NCBI GenBank assembly: GCA_000310025.1 | Contig: FN647684.1 | Location: 482,319 to 523,229 of the forward strand | Length of the DNA stretch: 40,911 bases | Origin: Ectocarpus siliculosus | Taxonomy: Eukaryota > Sar > Phaeophyceae > Ectocarpales > Ectocarpaceae | Reading direction: 5' to 3' | Shown here: one piece after another, positions 22,137 to 34,460 of the stretch | Layout of the letters: each line of letters begins with the position of its first letter | Position numbering within the stretch: the stretch's first letter is position 1 | Notes under the pieces: model-generated | Seen by the model: only the letters and a program-made list of their open reading frames with translations | Told to the model about the DNA's origin: nothing | The model's database searches: none | Made by a program: the position numbers and the translations under genes

Positions 22137-23022
22137 TCCTCTTCCTCTTCCTCTTCCTCCCTTCCTCCCTCCCTCCCTCCCTCCCTCCCGCCCGCTCTCT
22201 CGGTGCAAACGCGAACGGTTTCATGCCTCCCACGACAGGACTACCCAGCGGACCCTCTCCTGCACGCATGCATCGTGTGCGCTTCCGTTAGCTGCCCGGA
22301 CGTCGCCCTGACCGCCTACAAGCCCGAGACCCTGCAGGCGGACATGGAGGCCAACATGAGACTCTTCCTGACCAACCCCAAGAAGGGCCTATCGCTCGAC
22401 AAGGCCAAGGGAGTCATCAAACTTTCCAAGGTGAACTGCCGGTCCCGCCGTGAACACTGCCCACGACTGCACCAACACCGTGATTAGGAAAAGTTCCGTG
22501 CGAGTTTTGTGCATCATACGAGAGCTAATATATGTACGTAGCGGGGCCAACCAGATGTACAGCACCCTATTGTTGTTTTTGTTCATTTGCTCGGCTTTCG
22601 GGGTATTCGTGGCGTCCGTGCATGTGTCGCAGTCAGTGCAAAAAATAAGCCCCACAATATCAGCTGCTTGCTGCATTGATCTCGAGAACCCGCTAGCGTG
22701 CCAGGCGGCTAGACACCGTTGTCTTCCTCTAGGAAGAGCGCCTCCTTTCCTCGTTTTTCTGCTGCACGCTCTGCTCCGTATGCTTGACTTGAAATTTTTT
22801 TTTACCCTTTGTTGTTCGTAGATATTCCAGTGGTTCGAGGGTGACTTTACCACCAAGATAGGAAAGGACTCTGTCCTCGACGCCCTGCTGCCCTACATGC
22901 CGGAAGACGTCCGCACGTACGTGAGCGAGAACAAGGGCAGCTTGAAGGTGGACCACTTCGAGTACGACTGGGGCGTCAACGGCTCTTCTCCTGGCGCACC
23001 TGGGAAGGGTGGAAAATGCTGA
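19604..23022 (+). CDS. DUF547 domain protein
   Basis: Five exons: 19604-19712, 20816-21004, 21342-21448, 22239-22430, 22822-23022. They join in frame (798 nt, 265 aa) with GT-AG introns in phases 1, 1, 0 and 0. The product is essentially one DUF547 domain (PF04784): DYAAWDSVVKAHV at the N-terminus, ALWINTYNALAIKMV (about 67-81), VGGETLALDDVENVKLRDPK (116-135), then HACIVCASVSCPDV with cysteines at about 146, 149 and 154, TAYKPETL, and IFQWFEGDF to FEYDWGVNG near the end. The C-terminus GKGGKC is unusual. DUF547 proteins are widespread but have no settled biochemical role. Plant relatives often carry an N-terminal coiled coil, absent here. An upstream in-frame ATG at 19397 would add 69 residues of uncertain value. 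No membrane segment is visible. Intron 3 carries a long CT tract. Confidence 0.88.
22081..22196. repeat. (CT)26 tract passing into (CTTCCT)n and (CCCT)n
   Basis: A perfect CT dinucleotide run of 52 bp is followed by CTTCCT and CCCTCCCT units. It ends about 43 bp before exon 4 of the DUF547 gene and is pyrimidine-pure on the sense strand. It may act as a very long polypyrimidine tract for that 3' splice site. Confidence 0.9.
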
Positions 23023-26000
23023 TTTTGGCCGTTTTTTCTCTCGAGCAACGGACAGAAGAGGGTATTCCCTTGTTCCGCCGCCCAAAACGAAGTACGGTTT
23101 AATTGCACCCATGGCCGCCTGGCTCTTATCTTTCACGGGGGCCTGGAGTATGTCCCATGCACAGCGACTGGGACTACCCCACGTACAGTGATGTAGGACC
23201 TGGTCCGCACCGGGATATAGGCGATACTGCGCGGCACGCCCGCGCCCTAGTGTTCCCAACTTGCAGTAACCTCTGGTGAGTGTGAAGCGTCAGTGCTCGG
23301 GGTCGGGGTTCCTAGAGGGGTCTCCGAGCCAGCAAAGGCTGGCCAGGCCTCTTCTCGGCGGGTTGCTATGGCGTTCGTGCCCTTTGATGTAAGCGCTATT
23401 ATAGTCTGCCGGTGTTTGAGTGCGCTTGCTCCCAGTGCCGTGCTCCATGGGCGCGCGCAAGGTAGCGCGGCGGGGGGGGGTGCGGGATAGAAGGGGCGCG
23501 AGCTCTTGGTGTCAGTTGTGCATTTGTTGTAGCTGCTGAGCAGCATGCGTTCTGGTCAGCTACGCCAAGTGGTGTTGGCCACCCCTGGCCGCAGTCCCCT
23601 TGCGTCACACAAGACGGTGCTGTCTCCGCCCCCATGTTTTTGACGCGTATGCTTTTGAAGTGGGGCGCAAGAACGCAGCCCGGTGCCCGTGTTTTTGAGG
23701 AGCCAGAACATGCCCTGTATTTGTGTTTTGAATCTCAACAAACCGTTGGAGGTTGTTCCGCGTTTTCGTACAATAAGTGTGCCGTAGTGCCGTGGGCTCA
23801 AGTCGATATTGTTACCGTAAGGTTTGTGGCTTTACATGTTTGTTGCCGCATGATGCGCACGAGAAAGGGACACCCAACCGCAACCGTCACTAGGGTACCT
23901 ACACAGGCAGGGGGTGGGGGGTGCCTGCTGCCTTCGGCGGGGGCTGCCGCGTTTTGGGAGGAAAACGATGGGCTGGCTGACGCCCAGCCATGTGGCACGC
24001 GTACAAACCAGGCGTTTGGATTGCGATGGCGGGCAAGGAGTAGGTCAAGGGAAGGGGGAGGCCAGGGATCTTGCCGTAGGTGTATACTGCGAGCGATGGC
24101 AAGTAGGTAAGATTGACCTAGCACAAATCAAACGCTTGAGGTGTGGCTTCGATGAGGAAGGCACCGATGTGTGATCCATCTGTTTTATCTGATGGGATCT
24201 TGGATTCAGGACTATAATAGCAGAGCCGGGAGCGACAAGCGAAACATCGTGGCTCACGTGCATGTGCACGGCAGCATGCAGCCCCTGTTTGTAGATAAAG
24301 AAACATTTCACGGACTTCACACCCTCATTTAGCATCTGGAAGGTGTTGCCTTAACAGGAAGAATTGAGGGAGACCTGCTGGAAGATGTTATTTGACCTTG
24401 TTTTGAGTTTCGGTTGAGCCGGGTGGATGCCGAGTCGGTGTCGCCCCCGTGGTGACTCCGTACGCGACAAAAACACCACGCCACCCACCAGTGTTGGAAT
24501 TTCGACCATTCATGAAAAATCATACAATAGTTACGGGTGCTTTCTCCCGGCGTTTACAGAATGGAGACGCGCTTTGCGACCGCCCCCGTGACGCAGTTGG
24601 TAAACGTAGCAATCATCGGCGACGTTGGGACGTGAGTTCTCGGCGCAGTCAAACTAGCCGGGTCCCTTTTCTCCCGTCATGTGCCCGGTCCAAACTAACG
24701 TGGAGAAAAGAGTCATTTCATGGCTCCATGAAAATCGACTTTCTTTTCATGGTCCACCAGGCTGAATCGTTCTGGCGATTAAAACAAAACAGTAAGCACG
24801 GTAAAACGGGTCGAGAAAAAAAAAATACCCCGACAACTGTGTCCACATAGATAGATTACTTGTTCCCCAACGGTGTAGTCTAACGTTCAACAAACAGGTG
24901 GGAACGCCACAAAAGGAAAAACAGAGACCAGCGCGCTTCCGTGAGACCCACAGTTGCGGTCGACTACCATCATGGTGGTCGGTGGTAGCACAGCACTCGC
25001 CGACTCGTAAGTTCACGTACGAACAATGATCCAGGTCACGACCAAAACCAAAAAGTGTCTCACGGGAAAAGCGCGTAGCAAAAGTCTTTTCTCTTTCATT
25101 TTCTGGGGAATGTTGGCCGCCGGCTCAAACTCTCGCTCTTGGACCTGCCCACCTTTCCCCGCGCGCAAAACATGAAAAGGGAATCCCTGACAACGTCATA
25201 CGGGAGAGAATCGCACGTTCCTGCTGCTCTTCCCCACCCCTCAAAAATGAAAAAATCATGAAATGATGTACAACACTCGACGCGCTGCTCTCCCAGTCGC
25301 AAAGGGCGCGTGGCTCTCCAACAGATGTACACTCTCCGACAACGCCCTTGACAAAACCTAAAACCACGGACAGCTAAAACATAACACATGGCAAACGCAA
25401 CAAAAACAAACGTCGGAAAAGGGCGCGCGACTGCACATTTCCGGCGCTACGGAACCAAGACGCGTCCCCCCCCCCGCGTGCCCCCCAGCACAACCTTGTC
25501 GCCCTTCTCCTTCGACTGCCGCCCCTGGCTCCCCCCCTGTAAAGCTCGAAGCTGCCATCCCAACAATGCGAAGAGATCAGCTGCCCAAGTACACCGCGCG
25601 AACGGTTTTTATTTCACAGCCAACCCGTTCCTTCAACGTGAATGGATACCTCACGGCGCTTCGCACTGGGTGCCCCCACTGCCTGCCGGGCGAGCGAAAC
25701 ACCGTTCAACTCCGTGCCGACAGCAGATCAGGGGTACGAGACGGCCTAGGATACACCCAAATACGGCCAGCAAAAGAGTTTACACCCCCTGCCCATTCCC
25801 CTCACGAGGCACCTCGCTCTTGGGGGGACAGTGGGGCTTCCCTAGCGATACCAGCTGCGACAACGACATGCCGCCGCCGCCGCCGCCGCCGCCGCCGTCG
25901 CAACCGCCTACCCCTAAACACCTCGCACAGAACAACCTTCTAACCACTGCCTGCTCGTGGCAAAGCAACGGTTCCTTCCGCGCGAAACCCACCACCCTGC

Positions 26001-26143
26001 CTCCTACGACCGACTAATAACCTACCTACGAGAGCCCGGTCCGTCTCTAGGAGACCCCCTCCCCCCCTAAACGTGCGACGTGTGCTTTCTCTGGTCCCAG
26101 ACAACGCAGAGCCAACAACCCCCCTGGACCATGGCCCCACCCC
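23023..26143. other. Convergent intergenic region, no gene supported
   Basis: This lies between the stops of the DUF547 gene (+) and the Ariadne gene (-). Several open frames exist, the longest at 25388-26017. They are Pro/Arg-rich, include a (CCG)n run at 25870-25898, and lack conserved motifs or splice partners. The region probably holds both 3' UTRs. I see no RNA gene and no clear mobile element. Confidence 0.5.
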
Positions 26144-29100
26144 CTACACCGATCCCTGGAGTCCGTCCTGAACGCTCTGCAGGAGGCTCTTGCAGAAGCG
26201 GTCGGTGCAGCGGGTGTAGTTGATGACGTTGGTGCGCTCGATCTTCTCGAGGGGAGACTCGGACAGCTCGTGCAGGCGCTCCGTGTACTTCTCGAGGTTC
26301 TCCTGGTGGTGCTCGAACAGCTCCTTCGCCGGAGTCTTCTCCTCGATGTAGTAGCTCATCACGTACGTGTACCTGTGGCGGCAACGTTTTTTTGTGGCGT
26401 GTTTTATTCGCAAGTGGAACCGTTGAGAGAGAAAGAGAGAGAGAGAAGGCACGCAGTACGCAAGACAAGGCAACTGCTGTGTAATGAAGGCTTGCACCAG
26501 ACGGGGGCAGGCCATGGCGTCGCACTCGCGCACGGTGCTGCTGCATGCCAAACACCTACAGAGGCCTCGGAGACAGGAATCCCACGGACCACTACAACGA
26601 TGCCTTAACAAAACAAGAGCCAGTGGGCACCCAACATGTGAAGCTTTCGGAGTCCTTGAACAAGCCGCCAGAGGGATCGGAGCTGCAGTAGGCGGCCCAT
26701 GTGCTACTACTTACTTGAGCACGCGGCGGCACTCGATAAGCTGTTCCATGGCCGTCTTCAAGAACTGAACGTCGATCCACGCGCTTCCCGCCGAGCTTTC
26801 CTGCAGCTCCACCATCCGCCGCTCTGTCGCGTCCTGCTGCTTCTCCGCGATCTGCTGCGACGAGTCGTGCGCCTGATACCTGAGGGTGAAATGGGGGTCG
26901 CGAACAAGGTGCGGTAGGGGGGGGGGGGTCATACGTGTCGCTACCATAGCGAGGTGGGTACGAAAGACCAACGTGCCCCACGATCAACGCGTCCAACGGT
27001 TTTCGTCCTCAACTTCCGAGCAACTAAAGCTTCAAAGCGCCAGTGGGGACTAGACTGTCAGAGGTTAACCAATCGGGGGGGGGTGGGGCGAGTGTGCGAG
27101 AGTTGGCATGCCGTCAGGCCCTGCAGCTGTTGGTTTCTACACGCCAGCAACAGGGAAACCACGGCATGCCACCGCCAGCAGCACAACGCCACCAAAATGA
27201 AACATGTCGGCAGCTGTCGTCGTGGCCTTCCGTCGAAGCGCCGCTAACGCAACCGGTGAGCCAAACAAGCGCGGACACGTTCATGCCTCTGGGCGACATG
27301 AATTCGGTGCGCCTTCCCACAAAAAACAAAAACAAAAAAAGGCACACCCTTTCCGCCCCGTCAACATATCTAGTAAGCCAAAAAAGAAAAAAGTAAGCGA
27401 AAATAGTAACAACAACAACAACAACAACAAGAAAAGGGGGGACGGGACAACTCACCTCTTGTAGTAGTGGAGGTACCGATCCAACTCCGCCTTGGCCTTG
27501 GCGACGTCGTTGTCCCCGTCTCCCTCCTTCGCCTCGTACTTGTTACACTTATAGTAACCTCCCGAGCTAGACCCGTGCTCGCTCCAGTCACCCATACAGA
27601 TCCAGCAAAACTCCGCCTGATCCACGCCGAGGGCAAGGGAGGGATGGGTGGGGAAAAGACGAATGTACATGAGAGGACGACAGGGAGACGGGGCGCAAGT
27701 TCGGGCAAAGGAAGGCGTTTTCGACCAAAAACACAATGACCCGACAGCTGCGGACACGACAGCTGCGGCAAGAAGGAAGAAAAGGAAATACCACGGATGA
27801 GGTGCTCCCTTTGAAGCGGAGATGCACGGGGGCTCCGTGACTGCTGCTGCTGTCGGTGTGCTTTCGCCGTGGTGACCGCGACACCGTCGTACCCGGCACA
27901 AAACACGCGAAGAAAACAACAAAGCCAGCCGCTCGGACAAACAGATCCAACGAAACTCTTACAACCATACAACAACTTCCGGCCGGCCACACGCAAACGC
28001 TCAAACACACCGCGACACACCTTGCATTGTCGACACGACATGTGGTTGCACCCCTGGTTTTTCTCGATGCGCGTCTTGCACTTGGGGCACTGCTTGGTGT
28101 TGGCCAGGATCCAGTTGGCCGTCTCGCTCTCGTTCTGGCACTTCTCCTTCCACATCGCCAGCTCCTCACACGAAGCCGGGTCGTGCGCCTCCTCCCCGCA
28201 GCGGAAGCAGAACACCGACCCGCAGTTGCACCGCACGCTCCGCGGGTAGCTCAGCGGCGCCTTCACCACCATCCCGCAGTCCTTCCCGGGGCAGAACCGG
28301 AGCATCTTGTTGATGTCCACGAAGCTCGTCAGCGAGAAGGCCTGGTAGCGCTTCAGGTCCTCCGCAGACAGGAACTCGGAGAAGGTGCTCTCGCTCGCGA
28401 TCTGGGGGCATTTGTGCTCCGGGCACGTCGTGTAGACGGACGTCGGACCCTCCTGCACCTGCAGGCAAGCAACGCGGTCACAGGCGTTGCGATTGCGTTT
28501 TATTACGGTGGGATATAGCGCGGGAGGGATGGCGGGAAATCCGTGTCCGAACGTGAACGATGTTTTTATCGGCAAGCCGGTTTTTTCCGACGCCACGCCG
28601 GGGACTCGAACTCACCACCTCCCACCACCAAATCATCTTGGACCCGTGGACGGACCAACAAAATTCGGGTTGCAAAAAGTGACTTCCAGTACAGCAGCGA
28701 GCCCTTACGGAGAAACAAAAGGTGTGTGTGTCGAATGAAGTCTTTGAAGTGAGTGCCACTGCCGTGCGTGGAAAGGGAGCTAGTGTTTTTTCAGCGGGTG
28801 CCCGCTTTAGGGCGGGTGAAATTGGCTGACACAGATGGAATATTCGAAGACCGTTACAAATACATTGAATAGTGCGGGTGCCCGCTATTGGGCGGGGTGA
28901 ATCCGTCTGGCGCATACCCGCCTTATGGAGGGCCTACGACTGTACAATCGCACAGCCGGTCGAGGTGACACCGCAGTAGTCAGTCAGTCCAAGGGTGGGT
29001 GTGTTGAATCAAGTCTATTGTCTTTTTTTTTGCAGTTTGAGCGGAGCTTTTGCTTTTGCTTCATACCTTTGCGCCCAGGTACGCAGCCCAGCACCCTCGG

Positions 29101-32099
29101 CAGAAGAAGTGTTTGCACGCGAGCGCGTACGCCTCTTTGGCGGTGAACTCTTCGCAGCAGATCCGGCACTCGAGCTTCTCGCCGTCCTTGAGGGAACCGG
29201 TCTTGTGCCCGCCGGCGGCGATGCCGACCTTCTCCATCACCGACTCCGGCGACGTGTAGTACTGCAAGACGCGGGACGCGTGGCGTGCGGGGAAATAGAG
29301 AGGCATGAGGTGCGTGCAAATAAGCCGGGCGGCGTGGTCGATGCCAACCATAGGAGAACCACAGCACGGCTTAAGACGGTGGGTGTGATTCTACGAGAGC
29401 GAGAAAAGGACGCGCATCGACAGAGGAGCGGTGGCACAGCCGGGTCAGGCCCAGTTGGTGCTAGAAAAAACAAGGGAGACGATTTCAACAAAATATTAGA
29501 CACATCGCGACCCCTGAACGCGCCGTCGCCGATATTCGGACGCCGAAGAGTAGTGAGGAGGAGAGACGAACACCAAGCATGTTTGCGACAAAGCTTGGCT
29601 GTATCCCTGCGCGGCAACGCCTGCCAGTTTGTAACGAGAGTGGATTATACAGACAAAAAGCTCGCCCAGGGTTGTCTCCAAAACAGCAGTGCTGTCGTGT
29701 TGGATATTGTCTCCCCGCTAAAAACCTAGTCTGACGTTCATCGAATACCTCCTGTTCCCCACGACTGAACACGAAGAACAAATACCTTGGCTGCCAAGAG
29801 GCCATCCACAAAGAAGGCAAAACCCAAAATCAAAGCAGCGTTAAGACCTGGACAATCGTCAAGAACGCTTTTTCACAAGACACAAACGGAAAACAGCCAG
29901 TGGTAACGCTGCGTGTACTATGATACACACGTACTTGGTCGAACAAGCGCTCGCGATTCCAGGAAAAATGTCGAAGCAATGCCGTCGCAGCTTCCGCAGA
30001 AATGTTCACAGTCTCGCTGTTACCGGTCGTACCGACGCACACATGCAAAAAAGTGCGAGGGGGGCGGGGGGCGGGGGGGGGGGGGGCGGTGAAGGTCAGG
30101 GGTTACAAACCACACGAGGCAGAACGACACGAGTCAATGGAGGGGACGAGGAGGGGGTGTATACTCTCATGCTTTGCATGCCTTAGCCGCTGGACTCTGT
30201 ACCACGAGGGAAGGGGGAAGGGGGAAGGGGCTTTTTACGTGCGGTGAGCTTGGTTTGCCTTGCCCTCTCGCGTCTGCGCCCAAGGTGCATACAGGGTACT
30301 ACTGTAACACGGGGTACTAGTTAACCTTACCCTAAGCAAGCACAATATGCAATACTGCTGTACAGGGTTAAGCTTTTCGGAGAGGACACCCAGCAATGCC
30401 TTGAAGCAGCGCACGCCTTCTCTCCAGCCCGCGTGTTTCGAAATTGGCCAGGCATTATTTGGTAGCACTCGCTTTTGCTTACCCGAAAACGTTCAATCGT
30501 TTGCCCCCCATCCGTGCCCTTGAAACAGGAAATGTGGGCTGCTTTGCCCCTAGCAGCAACAACCTGGCTGAAAGTAACCCAAATCACAAACGACTCCCAG
30601 CGGCTGCCTTTGAAACAATGTAAACAGCCACCGCGATATTATCTGCTCTGCAACACACGTCCCCATGCCTTGTGTTGATTTTCCGGCATGGGTGGAAACC
30701 TCAACCTTCTCAAATGTTTTCGTCACGCGCGTTAGACTTATCGTTGCGGCTGATCGCCCGCCCCGCGTCATCATGGCGGTGTCACCTTGGTCTTGACCGC
30801 AAGAACCGCTCGCGAGGAAGGGCCTCAAGGTAAGGGGTAGGGGGGGGGGGGTATGCATGTAGCACACAACACGGGCCTCCCTCCGGAGAGGAGGCGCGAA
30901 ACCGCCGGGTTTGCTTCCACACTGCACACGAAAAATCGTCGCTGCTTCGAATGCCCGGCACCAGTGGCAGCAGCAACCAGCAGTGGAGCGGCAATCCAAC
31001 ATCGGTTCCACTCACAAAGCCTACGCTGTGCGATGGACTAAGTGGTCTGTGAAAGGGCAAGCACCCGCTCTTGGATAGGGCGGCCGCCAGCAGCTTTTGA
31101 CTTGAGTTTGCCGGCGATGTCTGTCGGTCAAGACTTGCGGGAAGTCGATGCACTACTGCTGCGACGCTGGCGTAGGGGGGAGGTTTTCCCGCTTCGAGGT
31201 GTAACAAAACGCGCTTTCGGTATGCCGCTTTTTAATATTCTTGGGCGACCGACGTGCCCGACGCATGGAACGAGCAATAGAACTGTTGTGTTTGAAGGAG
31301 GCCGGAAAACAAAAGGGGACGCTGGGGTAACATAGCCGTGTGGTGGTTTTCCAACATGGATAAAAACTCTTTCGCTGCTGCTGTTGTGTACCGATGCCTC
31401 TCTCCATCGGTGGCTGAGAACTCCACCGACTTCAAGCCTGCAACCACGAGAGGGGTTCCGGTGCTGCACCGTGCGTAGGGTCATCTGCGGCGGGAGCGGC
31501 AGGGGCCAACAAGCGGGGAAGGGCTCCCGGCCTTGACGTTCATCCGCAGCTATAATAGCTGTTGGACGACCGCTGCCCCGCTGTGGTTATGTCGCGGCTT
31601 GCTTCAACCAACACCCCAACGCCCGCGCTACGGCCAGTTTCGTCTCCACTGCAACAGCCGCCCAACGCAAATATGTGTTTTTTAGCACCAAGCCAAAGTC
31701 GCGATAATAATATTAACATACCGCGTCCCGCTGGGACGCGACAAAAATCAAACACCGAGAGAGCCGGCCCTGCATGAAGCAGCAGTTAAGTGTACGACAC
31801 AGAGTTACCTACCTGATGTCAGAGACGACCTTGGACATGAGCACCTTGAGCTGCGCCTGGTCGATGAAGGCCACCGCGGTGTCGTCCCTGAGGGCTAGGT
31901 CCACCTCCGCCTCGGCGGCGGACGAGCCCCCCCCGCCCCGGGCGCCCTTCCCTGACCCCCCCGCCGCGCCGCCGCCGCCTCCGCTCGCGCTGCTGCCGCC
32001 TCCGGAGTCTCCACCGCCGGCCGCCATGTCATCGTCATCGATGTCATCGTCCTCGTACTCGTAGTCATACTCGTTGTCGCTCCCCTGGTCGTCCTCCAT
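26144..32099 (-). CDS. ARI: Ariadne-type RBR E3 ubiquitin ligase
   Basis: Seven exons (minus order): 31813-32099, 29935-30016, 29067-29261, 28021-28458, 27456-27616, 26715-26879, 26144-26372. They join in frame to 1557 nt, 518 aa. Ariadne layout: acidic Asp/Glu/Tyr N-terminus, a Gly/Ser linker, and a UBA-like segment AEAATALLRHFSWNRERLFDQ-like (about 103-123). RING1 starts at CRIC155-158 and includes ACKHFFCRGCW. The IBR contains CPGKDC (244-249), RCNC and FCFRC (272-275). RING2 is CPKC (312-315), NQGC325NHMSC330RQC, FCWIC338-341. Cys325 aligns with the catalytic cysteine that accepts ubiquitin from E2 in RBR ligases. A helical Ariadne domain follows (WIDVQFLKTAMEQLIECRRV, TYVMSYYIEE). Family proteins are about 500-560 aa, so it appears complete. 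Known partners are UBE2L3-like E2s and, for ARIH1, neddylated cullin-RING ligases. Intron 3 carries hairpin repeats and a tRNA-like B box. Confidence 0.95.
28794..28925. repeat. 80-bp tandem pair built on GCGGGTGCCCGC
   Basis: GCGGGTGCCCGCT followed by a GGGCGGG block occurs at 28794 and again at 28874, a period of 80 bp. A third, reduced form (CGCATACCCGCC) lies near 28912. The 12-mer is self-complementary at its ends and could form hairpins. It lies in Ariadne intron 3. Confidence 0.6.
30147..30205 (+). mobile_element. Diverged 5' fragment of the SINE-like family
   Basis: TACTCTCATGCTTTGCATGC followed by CTTAGCCGCTGGACTCTGTA matches the first 40 or so bases of the two full copies (TACTCTTATGTTTTGCATGC, then CTTAGCGGTTAGACCATTGA). 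Similarity ends soon after. It sits in Ariadne intron 1, just downstream of a long G run (about 30055-30087), antisense to the gene. Confidence 0.45.
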
Positions 32100-34460
32100 C
32101 TCTTGCTGTTGCGGGTCCGAGGCGAAGGCCGGGTCTTCGGGGGAAGGCGGCGGCGGAGGGCTGACCTTCTGGCGCTTTTGAGCCCTCGTGGTGCTTGTGT
32201 TTCCGGAAGGGGGCCGGCTAATCGAGGGGGAGGATGCTGCTGGCTGCTTGACTGCTGTTCAAGTAGAGGAGAGATTTTTTTAGGAGCAGGAGAGCCGGTT
32301 GAGGAACGAGTGAGTATCGTATCATCGTATCAGTTGAGTGACCAAAATAAACTCCACCCGGGTAGACGCGAGGAGCGCAAGACATACGGGGCCCACACCA
32401 GAAGAGCACCTGCTGTTCATGAGGCATGCGATCACTACATTCGCCTGTGGGAGGGAGGGGCGCAGGCTTCGTTCTACACAGCAGGCGAGGGCCGAAACAA
32501 ACGGAGAAACCTCATTTCAATGCTGCGAGAGAAGACGAAAGAGGCGTGGCCGTGGTCACGATTGGAGAGAGTCAGAGGGCCACTAGCAGGATGGGATGCG
32601 AGATAAGAGGTCGAAGGTGCGAATCTACGCCTGGTCGCCTGGTCCTCTGTACCAGCGCGCCTCCCTGCAGCGTCTGTTGGCGTATCAACTCGGCATACTA
32701 TTATTGCTGCTACTACCTGCTGCCCAGAGCACTCTGGAAGGGAGATTGAAATAAAGGTTGAATCGCCACGCGACCCGTCAGCTAGAACGGGTCAAGAGCC
32801 TGCAACACGAACGAATCGACTGCGTAATAGCACGATCCCTGTCACCTGTGGGGGGCGGTCAGCTGGCCCTCTCCGGAGAAGGGCGGGAAGTGGAGCGATT
32901 GCGTGAGCAGGAAGCGATTCGGTGCCGGCGATTCCAAGCAGCAATTTCGCGTGTCGTCAGGACGAGAGGCTCCGCAGAAGGGTCCCATTTCGATCACCCT
33001 GGTATAATATAATACTATCTGTGCAGACCCAGCATTCGCTGGTGGGTCGGGCCGTGCCTGCTTGTGGCCACATTTCCAGGGCAGGCACGTGTGCTGGACA
33101 GACGAAGGTGAGGCACTCGCGGGTGGAGGGGGAAAGAGCAAGAGCGTTGGGCGACACGGCTTTGCGGAGTTCGGAACAAGAACCGACAGCTGCCAATCAT
33201 GTCGCTTTGGATGAGGAGTGGATAGGAGCAGAGAGGGTTCGTGGTTATAGGGGTTTTGGTGGTTGACGCTCAGCGTTAGCTCGGCAACCTCCCTCTACAC
33301 CCAACCCCCTTACCTTTTTTTATGCCAGTGGGGAGGGTGCTGATCGATTGAACCTCTAGCGGTGCGGGTGCTCTGATGCGTCGTGAAGGCGTGTATTCGC
33401 TCGTTGTAACCTTGAAAATCTTGGTGGCGTATCTCTTTATTTTTGTGTTGTCTGAAGACAGCAGCGTGAGAGTGCACCCCTACAAGACGCACAAGACGAT
33501 CGGAGAGGCGTCGCCACACAGGTTGCAATCGCCAAGCCTCGTTCATCCCAGGATTTCACGGAGGCTGTGGGATGTGTTGACGTTCTGTTGCTAAAGAAAC
33601 TGCTGTTAAACGCTTACGGAGGACACGCCTTGTTTAGCACTTGTGTGGGAAATTGTGCACTTCGCTCGTCCGAAGCCATCAAGGTAGCGCACTACTGCTG
33701 CTGTAGACAGCAGCAGCCTCGCGAGGCACGCAACGCCATCATTGAATCATTGAATAATTGCTAGAAGTACTTGCGTGGTGCCTGGCGTTTACACTGCTGC
33801 TGACAGTAAGACCATTTGCTGCTGTTGCTACTTTTGTGGCTATTCCACCTCGCCCGCTCGCGCGCGCTCCCCGCCATGATTGATCGTTGGTTCATAGCAA
33901 AGGATACAAGACCGTTTCGGGTGCACGCGATGTCCCCTTTTAGACTAGTAGAGGATATTCCCCTCACAGCCGCGACGCTCACTCGCTATTCAAGCGTAAC
34001 TGCTGTAGCCGTACGGAAGTGCTTTTGTAAACGCTCTGTTTCGGCAGGTAGCCGTTCTCTGTGTAGGCTACTTTGTCGAGAGCACCAACCGCGTAGATTC
34101 AGGCCAGAGTTGGACAAGTCTGCCCACGCGATGCATACACCCTGCTTTGTTGCGCCGGATGCGTATGCGGCACGAAAGCAATGCCGTTCGACGACAGCCC
34201 TCACAAGATGCCGCCAACACCCTCAAATCTCGACGTTTACACACTGACCCCGCTGCGCACACACTGCATCTTACTGCTCGTCAGCTTTCCCGTGCAAGTC
34301 GCAGCTCACGCGACCCGTTTTGTCTCGCCGCTTCTCTCTGCCTCGCTCCGTCTCCCTCTCTTTTGGCGTCGGCTTTGTTTTCGGCTGGCGGGGACATGCT
34401 TTTTTCTCACGCCGGATGAACGAATCAACCGATGTCAACTCCACACACTGCGGTTAGAAG
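32100..34460. other. Divergent intergenic region, Ariadne / eL34
   Basis: 2.36 kb between the Ariadne start (-) and the eL34 start (+). It should contain both promoters and 5' UTRs. A pyrimidine-rich stretch with TTTTTTCTCAC lies near 34399-34408, 53 bp before the eL34 ATG, in keeping with the pyrimidine-rich leaders common in ribosomal-protein genes. No coding exon is supported; open frames here lack motifs or splice partners. Confidence 0.45.

Noticed and set aside
21630-22487. 285-codon plus-strand open frame
   Set aside because: It crosses a CT microsatellite (poly Leu/Ser) and only its last part is real, as DUF547 exon 4.
24570-24640. tRNA-like A box (GTGACGCAGTTGGTAAACG)
   Set aside because: No B box at the proper distance and no cloverleaf pairing.
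25388-26017. 210-codon Pro/Arg-rich open frame
   Set aside because: GC-rich composition with a CCG run, no recognisable domain, no splice partners.
27370-28596. 408-codon open frame on the minus strand
   Set aside because: It is Ariadne exon 4 read through into introns 3 and 4; the RBR motifs end exactly at splice sites, and the remainder is Ser/Pro-rich noise.
31774-32064. Proline-rich plus-strand open frame
   Set aside because: Antisense shadow of Ariadne exon 1, whose Gly/Ser/Asp codons read as Pro/Ser on the other strand.
32103-32606. 167-codon plus-strand open frame upstream of Ariadne
   Set aside because: No conserved motif; it overlaps the likely Ariadne promoter and leader, with typical GC-rich noise composition.
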